Source of the DNA: Fragum whitleyi
Taxonomy: Eukaryota > Mollusca > Bivalvia > Cardiida > Cardiidae
Length of the DNA: 64,000 bases
Assembly: GCA_948146395.1 (NCBI GenBank)
Contig: OX411543.1
Span: 46,848,517 to 46,912,516 of the forward strand
Reading direction: 5' to 3'
Below, one piece after another: positions 39,301 to 51,300 of this stretch. Under the pieces are notes generated by a model. The model saw only the letters and a program-made list of their open reading frames with translations. It was not told the DNA's origin and did no database searches. Positions within the stretch are counted from its first letter, which is position 1. Each line of letters opens with the position of its first letter. The translations under genes were made by a program, and so were the position numbers.

Positions 39301-42300
39301 GTTCTCTGTAGAAGTTCTTCTTTACGTATAAAACAATGTAAATCTAAAACTATCATTATTAAGTGATTAGATCTGTGTAAACTGGATAGATAGTGCCTTT
39401 TACACATTTAAGAATACTGCAGCTAGAAATCCCCTGCGTTCATGTTATATAGATGAAAACAACATGACATTGAAGATGATTACGCTAAATAAATATCAGA
39501 ACCCTTTTTTTGCTGACATGGGATTGAATAGTGTCAAGATGTTTTAGAATTTCATACTTGCAAGACAAGTCGGTCTTCAGGATTGGACAGACCAGATCAT
39601 AGAAATAATTAAGATGCAGGTATTTTCAAATGCAAATCATAGAGAAGAGATAGTTAAACTTATAAAAGAGCAATTATTTCCCTATCAAAATCAAATTCCG
39701 TAATCCTCCTTAAATACAAGCATTGTAGAATAACAATTCACACTCAATATGACTCGGACTTTTACGTTAACTTGAAAGTACCTTTAACCAGAGACATAAA
39801 TTTAAATCGGCTGCTGGCGGTACTTTGGCCCATAAGCTTGAAGCAATAATAGATGTCTTTAATACTTTTCCATATCCTTTGGCTTCTGTATCCGATTCTG
39901 TATGTGTACGTTGTACATCCTTCAAAAGCTTTTATACAGCAGAAGTGTCTGTTACCATATTATTGGCTCTCGTTTGAGTACTGTTGTATTTTGCGGGTGA
40001 ATCTATTGGATAGTGGTGTTCACAAAGAATGAGTAGTTGTATTGTGATGGTTTGTTGTGGGTATGACTTTTTGTATTGTGCTTATGTCATCAGCGTTTTT
40101 ATTTTTTCTTATTGACCGTTTGGCTTTTGGAATGTTAGGAATTTTGATGCAGGCAGGGACGGTACTAACCCCTAAACCACCTTGTACATTAGAACAGTAG
40201 TAGATTTGCTTTATTTTGGGCTAAAACACTGCTTTTTTATCAATTATGATATTCAAGGTTTAAATCATTTGTTGATTCCATTTTACTCACATCATCTTTT
40301 AGCGGGAATACCACTCGGTCAATCTAACTATCTGCTGCAGTTTATAGAATTCCCGAGGGATGTTCCGAATGATTATTCCCGATGTCTATTCCGTAGATTC
40401 ACGGAGGGTTCCCTTATTGGCTAATAATTCATATAATCCGTATACATTTACTTTTGATGGTTAAAGAAACAAAGGTGGGAAGAACTTCACAGATGAACAG
40501 AGATGTTATAGTTTTGAAATTGAGAACTATAATTTCTTTACCAGACATAATCTGTATACTTTGTGTATTTTCAGAGGGTAAAAGAAACAAAAGCAGAAAG
40601 AATCATACAGATGAACAGAGACTTTACAATTTTCTGATGGACAGCTATGATTCCCATACGAGACCCGTCTATAATGCGTCACATCCGGTGAATGTCTATA
40701 TCGGTATTACTCTCACCCAGATATTTGACGTGGTAAGTCGTTCATTCTGATTGGAAGATCGATGCTGTCATTTTAAAAAGTCGATTTACTGATTTTTCAC
40801 GCTTATGTTCTTTTTTTTTATTTGATAATGTGAGAATGAGGTACGAAATGGTCGGAGATCGGGGACGAGGCTAAATGCAACAGGTCAAGATAAACCATTT
40901 TAGCATTTAAGTTTCTTATCATAAACGGTATTTCATACAAATTGTTTTGCATTACAGCCTAATTGTATACTTTGCTTGTTGAAATGAATGAAAGTCAGAA
41001 AGAAATGGTTGAATAATGTTATTCGGCTACATAGGAGAGTATATGCACCATACAATGAAAACAATTACTTTCGTCATTTAATCAAAAGCACGGCCGTTAT
41101 GTTCTCCTTTCTATGCTGTAACACACACGCTCTTAAATGTATACGGGGTAAAGCTCGGAATAATGTTTATTACCTTTTTAGCTCAACTGAGCACGATTTG
41201 CTCAAGGTGAGGTACTGTGATTGTCCAATGTCCGGCATGCGTCGTCCACAATTTAAAAAGCAATTTTGATGAAGCTTAGCAGACAGGTTCCTTGCATCAA
41301 GCCCTGCTGGAGATGTTCAAATAATTGAAATCCACTTTTAACTTTGGTTGCAACCGCAACTAATTTGGGGGAAATAGGAAACTCATTAAATATCTGCTGC
41401 AAAGGCAGACAACTTTCGAAAGTGGTATGTAGCATCCCCTAGTGGACCTCTACCAAGTTTGAATATATTATGACCCTGGGTCGTATTTTAGCTCAAACCG
41501 GTTAATCACTTTATACATACAGTAAAGAGTAAAAATCTTCTAAAATCTTCCTCTCCGAAAATAGGAGACAGACCGCTATTATATTTGGTATGTATCAGCA
41601 CCTAGTGGACCTCTACTATGTTTGTTCTTATCATAACCCTGGGTTCATATTTGGGCTTCACCTGAGCGCAGTCCTTTTTTTTTGCATGAAAAAAAAATGA
41701 GCTATTTTTTCGAAAATCTTCTTCTCCGAAACCAGAAGGCCGGCAGACAACTTTCTTATTTGGTACGTTGAAAAATGTAGCGGACTCCAGTTTTCATTTA
41801 ATTTAATCTCGTATCTCAAAACTTTCCTATAATACTATCGCGATATATGCACCAAAAGTCTTGGTATTTGCTATGATAATGCCCACTGCTGACATAAGGA
41901 ATAAAACTGCCGTGAAGCAAAACTGATATTCGGATGAACTAAATTTTATTTTCATCCTTCGGCTTAGAGTGTTTCCTGTACGTACGTACATGAAAACAAA
42001 GTCACCCAGATGAGTTTTTTATTTGTAGAAGACGGGATTACTTGGTGTCAGTAGTGGGCATAAATCTTTTGAAATATGAGATAACATATAAACTTAGCAA
42101 AAAAAAGAAACTTTACATGATTTACTTACGGCTGCAGTGTCGTTATAAAACCATATAGAATGAAAATGCTACCATTACATGAAACTTGAAAGCAATATCC
42201 GTCGGTTTATGGAAGGTTCGGCACCGACTGTGCGTTAAATGAGGGGTTTATTGGTGGTAAAAGGACAAAGGGGTCGATTTAAAAAAATCATAGAAATGAA

Positions 42301-45300
42301 GGAAATCGTACCGGTGATGTTTTAAGCAACATTCATTTGATTGTTCGTCCTTAAAGCCATTCCAATATCATAAATAACTAATGTCTGAGCGAAACACCCA
42401 TAATTGTCTTTCAGTTATCCATCCTTTCATGAAATAAATGAGAAAATATGCGATGATATCAACGCCTCCACATGATGTCACAAGGGGTCTATTTTATATG
42501 GAACGCCACAGCTGTCATATGTTTTGAAGTTTAGTGTTAATATGCCCAATTTCTATATTAAAATGTCTAAATCAAGTGTAATTATGCTCAAATGCAGTGT
42601 TGATTTGTCCGAACTATATCATATAATGTCAAAAGGAAGTCTGGTTACATGCAAAATGAGTATTGACTTGTCAATGCGAAAACTTATCATCCCAAAAGGT
42701 ACGTTGACTATGGAAACATTTTGTGCTGAACTGTCTTAACATTATCTGATTGTGTCAAATGGTGGTGTCGTTAAGGCAAAGCATGGTGTTGACTTGTCTT
42801 AGAATTACATTATTATTTGAAAACGTAGTGTAATTATGTCTAAATAATGTGTTGCCTTGCCAATGCATTACTTAAGTATGTCAAAAGGAAGCATTGTAAT
42901 GTCCAAATAACACAATGCTATATTCAAACATGGTCTTATTATGTTAAAAGGTTATGTGGTTCTGTCAAAACAATATGTTGACTTGTAAGAACATGGGCTT
43001 ATTATGTCCAAATGTAGTGTCATTATGTCAAGAAATGTGCTAACTTGTGTAAAACGAGTTATTATGCAAATAGTTAAATTGATTATGTTCAAAAATAGAG
43101 TTAATTTGTCTACGTTTTATCTTATTTTGTTCAAAGGAAGTGTGGTCATGCCCAAATATCGTGTTGACTTGTCTAAACAGTATGTTATCATGTCGAATTG
43201 TAGTGTGATTAAGTTAAAACGTGGCGTTGACTGGTTAATGCATTACTCTAGTATGTCAAAAGGAAGCATTGTTATGTCTAAATAACACAATGCTTTATTC
43301 AAAATTGTACTTATTATGATAAAGGGTAATGTTATTCTGTCAAAACAATATGTTGACTTCTAAGAACATGGGCTCTTTATGTCTAAAGGTAGTGTCATTA
43401 TGTTCGAGAAATGTGTTCTCTTGTGTAAAACCGAGTTATCAACTTAAGAGTTAGATTGATTTTGTTAAAAAAAATGCGTTAATTTGTAAACGTTTTATCT
43501 TATTTTGTTCAAAGGAAGTGTAGTCATGCCCAAATATCGTGTTGACTTGTCTATGCAGTATGTTATCATGTCGAATTGTAGTGTGATTTTGTCAAAACGT
43601 AGCGTTGACTGGTCAATGAATTACTTAAGTATGTGAAAAGAAAGCATTGTTATGCCCAAATAACGCAATGCTATATTGAAATAAGGTCTTATTATGTTAG
43701 AAGGTAATGTTATTCTGTCAAAACCAGTATGTTGACTTGTCAGAACATGGGCTCATTATTTCAAAATGTAATGCCATGATGTTCAAGAAATGTGTTTATT
43801 TGTCTAAAAAACTAGTTATCATGCGAAGAGTAAGATTGATTTTGTTCAAATATTGCGTTAATTTGTGTACGTATAAAGCTAGTTTGTTCAAAGGAAGTGT
43901 GGTCATGCCAAACTATTGTGTTGACTTATCTATACAATATGTTATCATGTCGAATTGAAGTGTAATAAAGTCATAACGTAGCCTTGACTGGTCAATATAT
44001 TACCTGATTGTGTCAAAAGGGAGCATTACTATGCCAAAATTACACGTTTATATATTTAAACATAATCTTTTTATGTAAGATGGTAATGTGGTTCTGTCAA
44101 AACAATATGTTGACTTGTCAAAACATGGAGTAATCATGTCCAAGGGCAGTGTCGCGATGTTCAAGTAATGTGCTAATTTGGATAAAATACAAGATATCAT
44201 GCAAAGAGTAAGCTTGGTCTAGTTCAATTGCGTTAATTTGTCTATGTATTACCTTATTATGTTCAAAAGAAGTGTTGTCATGCCAAAATGTTGTATTGAC
44301 TTGTCTTTACAGTATATTATCATGTCGAATTGTAGTGTGATTAAGTCAAAACGAAGCGACAAGTTAACGCAATATTTTAACAAAATCAATCTTACTTTTC
44401 GCATGATAACTCGGTTTTACACAAGAGAAACACATTTCTTGAACACCATGATACTACCTTAGGACATAATAAGCCCATGTTCTGACAAGTCAACATATGG
44501 TTTTTACAGAACCACATTATTTTCTACAATAAAAAGAGTATGCTGAAATATATCAACGTGTATTCTGGGCGTAACAATGCTTCCTTTTGATATAATAAGG
44601 CAATGCATTGACCAGTCAACGCTACGTTTAGACTTAATCACACTACAATTCGATATGATAACATACTGTATAGACAAGTCGACACGATGTTTGGCCATGA
44701 CTACACTTCCTTTTAACAAAATAAGTTAATGCATAGAAAAATCAACACAATATTTGAACAAAACCAAGCCTACTCTTCGCATGATATCTCGATTTTACCC
44801 AAGTTAACACATTTCTTTTAACATAATGACACTACCTTTGGACATAATAAAACCATGTTCTGACAAGCCAACATATTGTTTTGACAGAACAACATTTCCT
44901 TCTTATATAATAAGACCATGTTTGAATACAGAATTGCGTTATTTGTGCATAACAATGCTTCCTTTTGACATACTAAAGAAATTCATTGTCCAGTTAACGC
45001 TACGTTTTGACAAAATCACACTACAATTCGACATGATAACATACTGCATAGACAAGTCAACACGATATTTGGGCATGACTACACTTCCTTTGAACAAAAT
45101 AAGATAAAACGTTAGCAAAAATACGCAATATTTTAACAAAATCAATCTTACTCTTAAGTTGATAACTCGGTTTAACAAAAGAGAACACATTTCTCGAACA
45201 TAATGACACTACCTTTAGACATAATGAGCCCATGTTCTTACAAGTCAACATATTGTTTTGACAGAACAACATTACCTTCGATCATAATAAGATCATTTTT

Positions 45301-48300
45301 GAATATAGCATTGTGTTATTTGGACATAACAATGCTTCCTTTTGACATACTAACGTAATGCATTAACCATTCAACGCTACGTTTTAACTTAATCACACTA
45401 CAATTCGACATGATAACATACTGTATAGACAAGTCAACACGATATTTGGGCATGACCACTCTTCCTTTGAACAGAATAAGATAAAACGTAGACAAATTAA
45501 CGCTATTTTTGGACATAATCAATTTTACTATTTGCATAATTACTCGTTTTTACCAAAGTTAATAGATTTCTTGAACATAATGACACTACATTTGGGCATA
45601 ATAAGCCCATGTTCTTACAAGTCATCATATTGTTTTGACAGAACTACATTACCCTCTAAAATGATAGGACCATGTTTGAATATAGCATTGTGTTATTTGG
45701 ACATAACAATGCTTCCTTTTGACATACTAACGTAATGCATTAACCAGTCAACGCTACGTTTTGACTTAATTCAATTCGACATGATAACATACTGTATAGA
45801 CAAGTCAACACGATATTTGGGCATGACCACACTTCCTTTGAACAGAATAAGATAAAACGTAGACAAATTAACGCTATTTTTGGACATAATCAATTTTACT
45901 ATTTGCATAATAACTTGTTTTTACCCAAGTTAACACATTTCTTGAACATAATGACACTACATTTGGACATAATAAGCCCATGTTCTTACAAGTCATCATA
46001 TTGTTTTGACAGAACTACATTACCCTCTAACATGATAAGACCATTTTTGAATATAGCATTGTGTTATTTGGACAAAACAATGCTTCCTTATGACATACTA
46101 AAGTAATGCATTAACCAGTCACCATAATATGATGGTGCCAAGGCAAGCCATCACATTATTTAGATGTAATTACACTACGTTTTCAAATAATAATGTAATT
46201 CTAAGACAAGTCAACAACATGCTTTGACTTAACAACACCACCGATTGACACAATCAGATAATGTTAGCACAAAATGTTGCCATAGTCAACGTACCTTTTG
46301 GTATGATAAGTTATCGTTTAGACAAGTCAATTCTCATATTGCATATAACCAGACTTCCTTTTGACATTATATCATATAGGTCGGACAAATCAACACTACA
46401 TTTGAGTATAATTACACTTGATTTAGACATTTTAATACAGATAATGGGCATATTAACACTACTCTTGAAAACATATGACTGCTGTGGCGTTCCATAATTT
46501 TATATCAAACGACACCTTTAGTGGTTGCGAACAGATTTTTTGTTAAATAATATGGGTTTTAACGTCGTTTTTAATTATTGTACATTTAAAATTCGACGGC
46601 TGGTGCATCTATACACAGTTTCTTGTCGTTTCTCACGACACGGCTAGAACATTTCATCTGAGCCACCAGTCGCCAATCTATCTGAGGCGTATCACTCGCC
46701 CATTCTGTGGGAGACAAATGACATTACTCACAATGACTTTTGTCAAATATGGGATAAAAGATGGCCGAGCCGGAGATTGAACCCACGAAACCATAATTGA
46801 AAACCAGACGCGTTACCAGGCTTTACAGTTCTAAACCATTATGTTGAAATGTGAATTGCCTGTCCCGAGTAGCCAAAATTTAGAGTGGTGTTATAAACAG
46901 ATATGCAAGTTCTATGCATACCCGTAGTCTGATATCTGCCTTTTTTTATTGCTGTAGCATACCGGGTTTAGAAAAAATGTGCAATCATTTTTGTTTTTTC
47001 GTGTCAATGCTACGAAATGAGTGTAACTGAGTAATAAAAAGCACTCAAAATAAACTTAAGTTTGTGACCAAAATCGGAAGTGACAGACGCATTAGCCCGG
47101 GCTCGCTTCAATTGTGCAAAATCCTGCGTCTGTGTAATCTTTGTCGTTAGCTCGACTAGCTTATGTTGATAAAGTGGGCTTAAAGTTACTGTAACTCATT
47201 CAAAACAAAACAATGGGTACGTAAAGTTTCTTTTTTTGCTAAGTATATCAATATCACAATAGTTTCACCAAGAAAAAATGTGATCAGTATAAAATTCCTG
47301 CAAACATGATTTTATTAAGATAGTTTTTAAATTATCATAAAACTATTATCTCGAATCTCTTGGCAGAAATATGCCACCATGCCTTTTTTTTTAAAAAAAA
47401 AAGTTGAAACTTTTTTTTTCATGTCATGCTTAGTAATCTATGATTGCATATGCCTATCATGAGATGCCCAATAGTAGTATCATGATGTTTTTAACAATAT
47501 CACAATAAGATAATGTTTTCAGGTTTAATCTCGTATTTCAAAAGTTTCTCTATAATACTATCGCAATATTTGTACCTAATATCTTGGGTTTTTCTACGAT
47601 AATGCCCACCACTGGTATCAAGATAAAACTACCGTGAATCAAAAGTGATATTCGGAGGAATTATTTTTAGATGGCCGCTTTTGGGTTTATTTCATTTTCA
47701 TCCTTCTGTACTTACGAATCCAACCAAATGAATTTTCTATTTATAGAAGTCGACATTACTATCCAAAAGCGTAATATTTTGATGTCAGTAGTGGACGTAA
47801 ATCCTTTGAAATGAAATTTGAGCTAACAGATATCAATTTCACAATAGTTTTATCAAGAAAAAAATATGATCAGCATAAAATTCCTTGTGAACTTGAATTC
47901 TTCATGATAGTTTTAAATTGTCATGATATTGTTGTCTCGTTATCTCGTGGCAGAAATATGCCACCATAGTATACACATTTTGGATATGAATTATTAATCT
48001 TTTTTATACAGGATGAACGAAATCAAGTCATCTCGACGAATATATGGCTGGATCAGGTAGGTTCTCCACAATAACATTTTCGCGTCTTTCCTACATAATC
48101 ATTTTCTCTCGTCCGTCTGAAAAAGCTAGAAAACCATCGTGGCAAACCAATTTCTACAACAGAGACTAATCGAATTCTTTGATAAATCACTATTTTGAAT
48201 ACTTCGACGGATAAGAGACATGGAAAGGAAGTCCAACGGTTCGTATCTTCTGAAAACGGTTTTGCTTACTGTAAAGGTTTATAGTCAGCACTCCCCCAAA

Positions 48301-51300
48301 CGGTAGAAATGGGTAGACATTTGGATCGAATTCACTGCTCCTCTGAAGGAAGTAAGTATGTGTGACCCGCCACGCAAAAAGGGACCATCTGGGAACTTTG
48401 TAAAAGAGATTGGGTTCAGCATTGGTCAACCAGAGGTCGTATTTCTAAAATTCTTTCACATGAAGGTAGGTTGAACATTCTAGATTCAGAAAATAAGCCC
48501 ATTGCGAAATTTTCGACCCTAGTCAGTCTAGAATAGACACTTTACACACTACCCAGATGGTCCCTTTTCGCTTTACGGGTCACATATATGAATTGAGTGT
48601 TCGTTGGCGACTCTATAAGCATAATCTCTCGTCTCGATCGAACTGGAATACATTATATATGCACTCAACTCATTTATGTACAACTTTTTTTTATATGTAT
48701 TCGGTAAATCATACCATTGAGGATTGCTGTCTAAAATGAAATGATGGATTGTCTTTATATGATTTATGTCTGCACTAGCACACAATATCACCTACTTGTT
48801 TGACTTGTTTTCTTTCTCTTTTCGTACTCCATGCAAGCTGTGTTCTGCATTGGTGGTGTTTTTTTTAACCAAATTGAAAAGATTTTTTTTTTTGTGATAT
48901 TGCAAATAAACAAAAAGAAGAAAAGAAAACAATTGGTGTACAGAGAAAACTATATACATGTATTTCAAATACATGTACCATTACAATGCAAAATTGCAAC
49001 ATCAGGCTAGCAATTGATCCGTCCTTATGGACATTTTTCGCAACTCTCCGTTTAAAATTATTTCGCATTTTCCTCTTTACGAGCATATTGCTAGTAACGA
49101 TAGATGTAGTATTCTGTCGTCTATATCATTAAGTCCTTAGACATATATCAAGTATTAGAAACTGTAGCGATTTGAACACCAATTGTATGATGCATGTATC
49201 GTAATTTGGAATAGCTTTAGCTTGTGGAACCGCATTATGTAAAAAAATATCCATGTGATGTCATGAAAATATAATATAGGATATGTGTATAGTATAAGAT
49301 AAAAGTATAAATGGTACACTATCCAAATGTTAACGTCTCTAACACATATTTTTCAGAAAACACATTAAAACAAATGAAATATTACTCCCCTTTCTATTTT
49401 TGAATCGGACTGCGAAGCAGTCGATTTATAAATACCGTTTTCCAGAAATCCAATCTGTTTGAACCACTACATTTTTACCATTATCTTCTGAGCAATGTGT
49501 TCAAACCAAATTATGTGTTTTCAAACACCGAAGAAACGGCCTTTTCAGTCACAATCTACAAACTTTGTTTTTATCTTATTTACTTTTCGACAAATAGAGA
49601 AGAGGCTAATACAAAATTTGTTGTAATTTTCGCTTTTAGTAATTACCAGTTAGTATTTTCAGTGTGTGTTTATAACAAGATTTTCGGTTGAGTAAAGGAG
49701 TTGAAACGTACAATAGGTTAACTGTATGATAAATTTGTAGCATTTACAATATTGCTGCTCTGATGTTTTTCTCGAACGGTCATTTACCAGTTGTAGGGCT
49801 GACAACCAATCAAATTCTGTTATGATTATCACTCGGTCAAAACCCACGCGTAAATTCAGACCACGTGGTAGATGCAAATGGACATCGTCTGCTCGAAATG
49901 TGTCAATTAAGTTGTTTGTCATTGGTCAATAGTCGTCTGCACTCAAACAGGGAGCGTGGGAAGTTTACTTTTTGTTCGCATGGTGGAATGAGCACTGTTG
50001 ACTATGTGTTAACAAATAGAAATAATTTTGTAATTTTGAAATATTTGATTTCAATAAGCAATCTGATCACGCTCCAATCCTATTTTCAATAAATTCAAAT
50101 TTGAGTATGAAGAAAAATTATTCAACAACAAATAAACCGACAAAAACATACGATAAACTGATATAGGATAGCAGTAAGAACGATCTATTTTAGAACAACT
50201 CATGAATAATCATAGAGTGCTGCTAGATATAATCGATTGGTCAGAAACCAAAGATATAAATAGCATAGTTGACTGATATAGGATAGCAGTAAGAACGATC
50301 TATTTTTAGAACAACTCATGATTAATCATAGAGTGCTGCTAGATATAATCGATTGGTCAGAAACCAAAGATATAAATAGCATAGTTGGCGATTTCACGTG
50401 TTTCTTGAGGGAAAATGCATTTATAGTATTTGGGAAAACCCAATGCTTGAAATACAAACATGTTGGTAATCAAAATTGTAAATAGTTTAATGAAAAATGT
50501 TTGTTGCTAAACAGGCTTTTAAACTCTATATAGAGAGGGGAATAATATTAACAGACAAGCTTTTAGCTTGGCGCGTGCTCCTTATAACAACGTAAAAAAT
50601 CAGCTAAGAAATAATTTAGACTAGCAGAGGGCTATCGAATCAGCAAACTTTCAAAATCGGACCCACGAGGTTGGATGAGCTGGCGATGTCCTCGAAAAGA
50701 TGGAGTGTTAAGACAAAAACCTCACAAATTGGGCAAAGATTTTACCAAATTTTATTGTCCATATTTGAGCCCTTTTGATTGGCGAACTGCCTCTCAATGA
50801 TGTCCGATTTACAGTGCTGACAGCACTTTGATGTATTACAGGAATGGAAGGACGAGAAGTTACACTGGGACCCGGCGTCTTACAATGGTTTGACAGTATT
50901 TAGAATGCCATGTGCCGGTATATGGAGACCAGATATAGTCCTTTATAACAGGTATCCTTTTTTATTTTAGATCATCTTCATTATCTTAAATATGTCTTTT
51001 TTTCTAAAAACAGGTTCTAGAAATATCTAAGAACTTAGAAGATCAATTAAATGACTCAGCCTGAAACATATATAACTACCTAAATCTATAACAGTTACAA
51101 CTGTTTGGCGACAAGCGACCTGACTGTCAATATGACAGTACATACTTTATGAAACTTAAAAACCGTCCTACGTGCAAGGTGACAAATCGGTGTAAAACTA
51201 TTTGCAAATTAAACCCCGCTTTGCACAGGAAGCAATATGCTAACAGTTTGCAACGCTTTGTGATCAAGAATGCAGGACAGCTCTTCTAATCAAAACCTGT

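Larger units (their letters stand above)
3338..40574 (+). other. Intron 1, about 37 kb
   Basis: Donor GTAAGT at 3338 and acceptor TTTGTGTATTTTCAG ending at 40574. It holds most of the transposon and satellite content of the window and no other convincing host exon. It is the only intron of exceptional size here; the other five are 0.7-7.3 kb. Confidence 0.8.
42089..47240. mobile_element. Inverted-repeat-bounded insertion of about 5.15 kb
   Basis: Left end ACTTAGCAAAAAAAAGAAAC TTTACAT; the right end read on the minus strand is ACTTAGCAAAAAAAGAAAC TTTACGT. TATA-like sequence lies on both sides, and unit B at about 47830 has the uninterrupted site. Inside are about 360 bp of unassigned sequence, the foldback palindrome (42480-46520), a minus-strand SINE (46600-46830) and about 390 bp of unassigned sequence. 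No transposase was found, so it is non-autonomous; its superfamily is not assigned. Confidence 0.7.
41812..47400 (+). repeat. Family G repeat unit A, split by a 5.15-kb insertion
   Basis: 41812-42088 and 47241-47400 together are collinear with unit B (47522-47975). Left part: AATCTCGTATCTCAAAACTT, ATAATACTATCGCGATAT, GATAATGCCCACTGCTG, GATATTCGGATGAA. Right part: ATATCAATATCACAATAGTT, ATAAAATTCCTGCAAAC, GGCAGAAATATGCCACCAT. Confidence 0.75.
40733..48011 (+). other. Intron 2, 7.3 kb
   Basis: GTAAGT donor and TTTTTATACAG acceptor. Filled by the repeat-within-repeat structure described at 41812-47975. 40740-41165 has nothing recognised. Confidence 0.8.

Noticed and set aside
39540..39700. LINE C-terminal coding remnant
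   Set aside because: The frame looks protein-like but no diagnostic RT or zinc-finger motif was seen, so no feature is claimed beyond a note.
40431..40574. Mutually exclusive alternative exon 2
   Set aside because: The duplicated copy has no acceptor AG at the homologous place, carries a TAA at the third codon and has no donor, so a dead copy is the simpler reading.
42524..46497. Many open frames of 60-93 codons on both strands with seven-residue repeats
   Set aside because: They follow from the 21-bp DNA period, occur on both arms in opposite orientation, have no start context or splice sites, and are interrupted irregularly. They are treated as by-products of the foldback repeat, not genes.
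42480..46520. CRISPR-like array of short repeats
   Set aside because: There are no unique spacers: the 21-bp units are contiguous and all related, the structure is palindromic, and the genome is animal.
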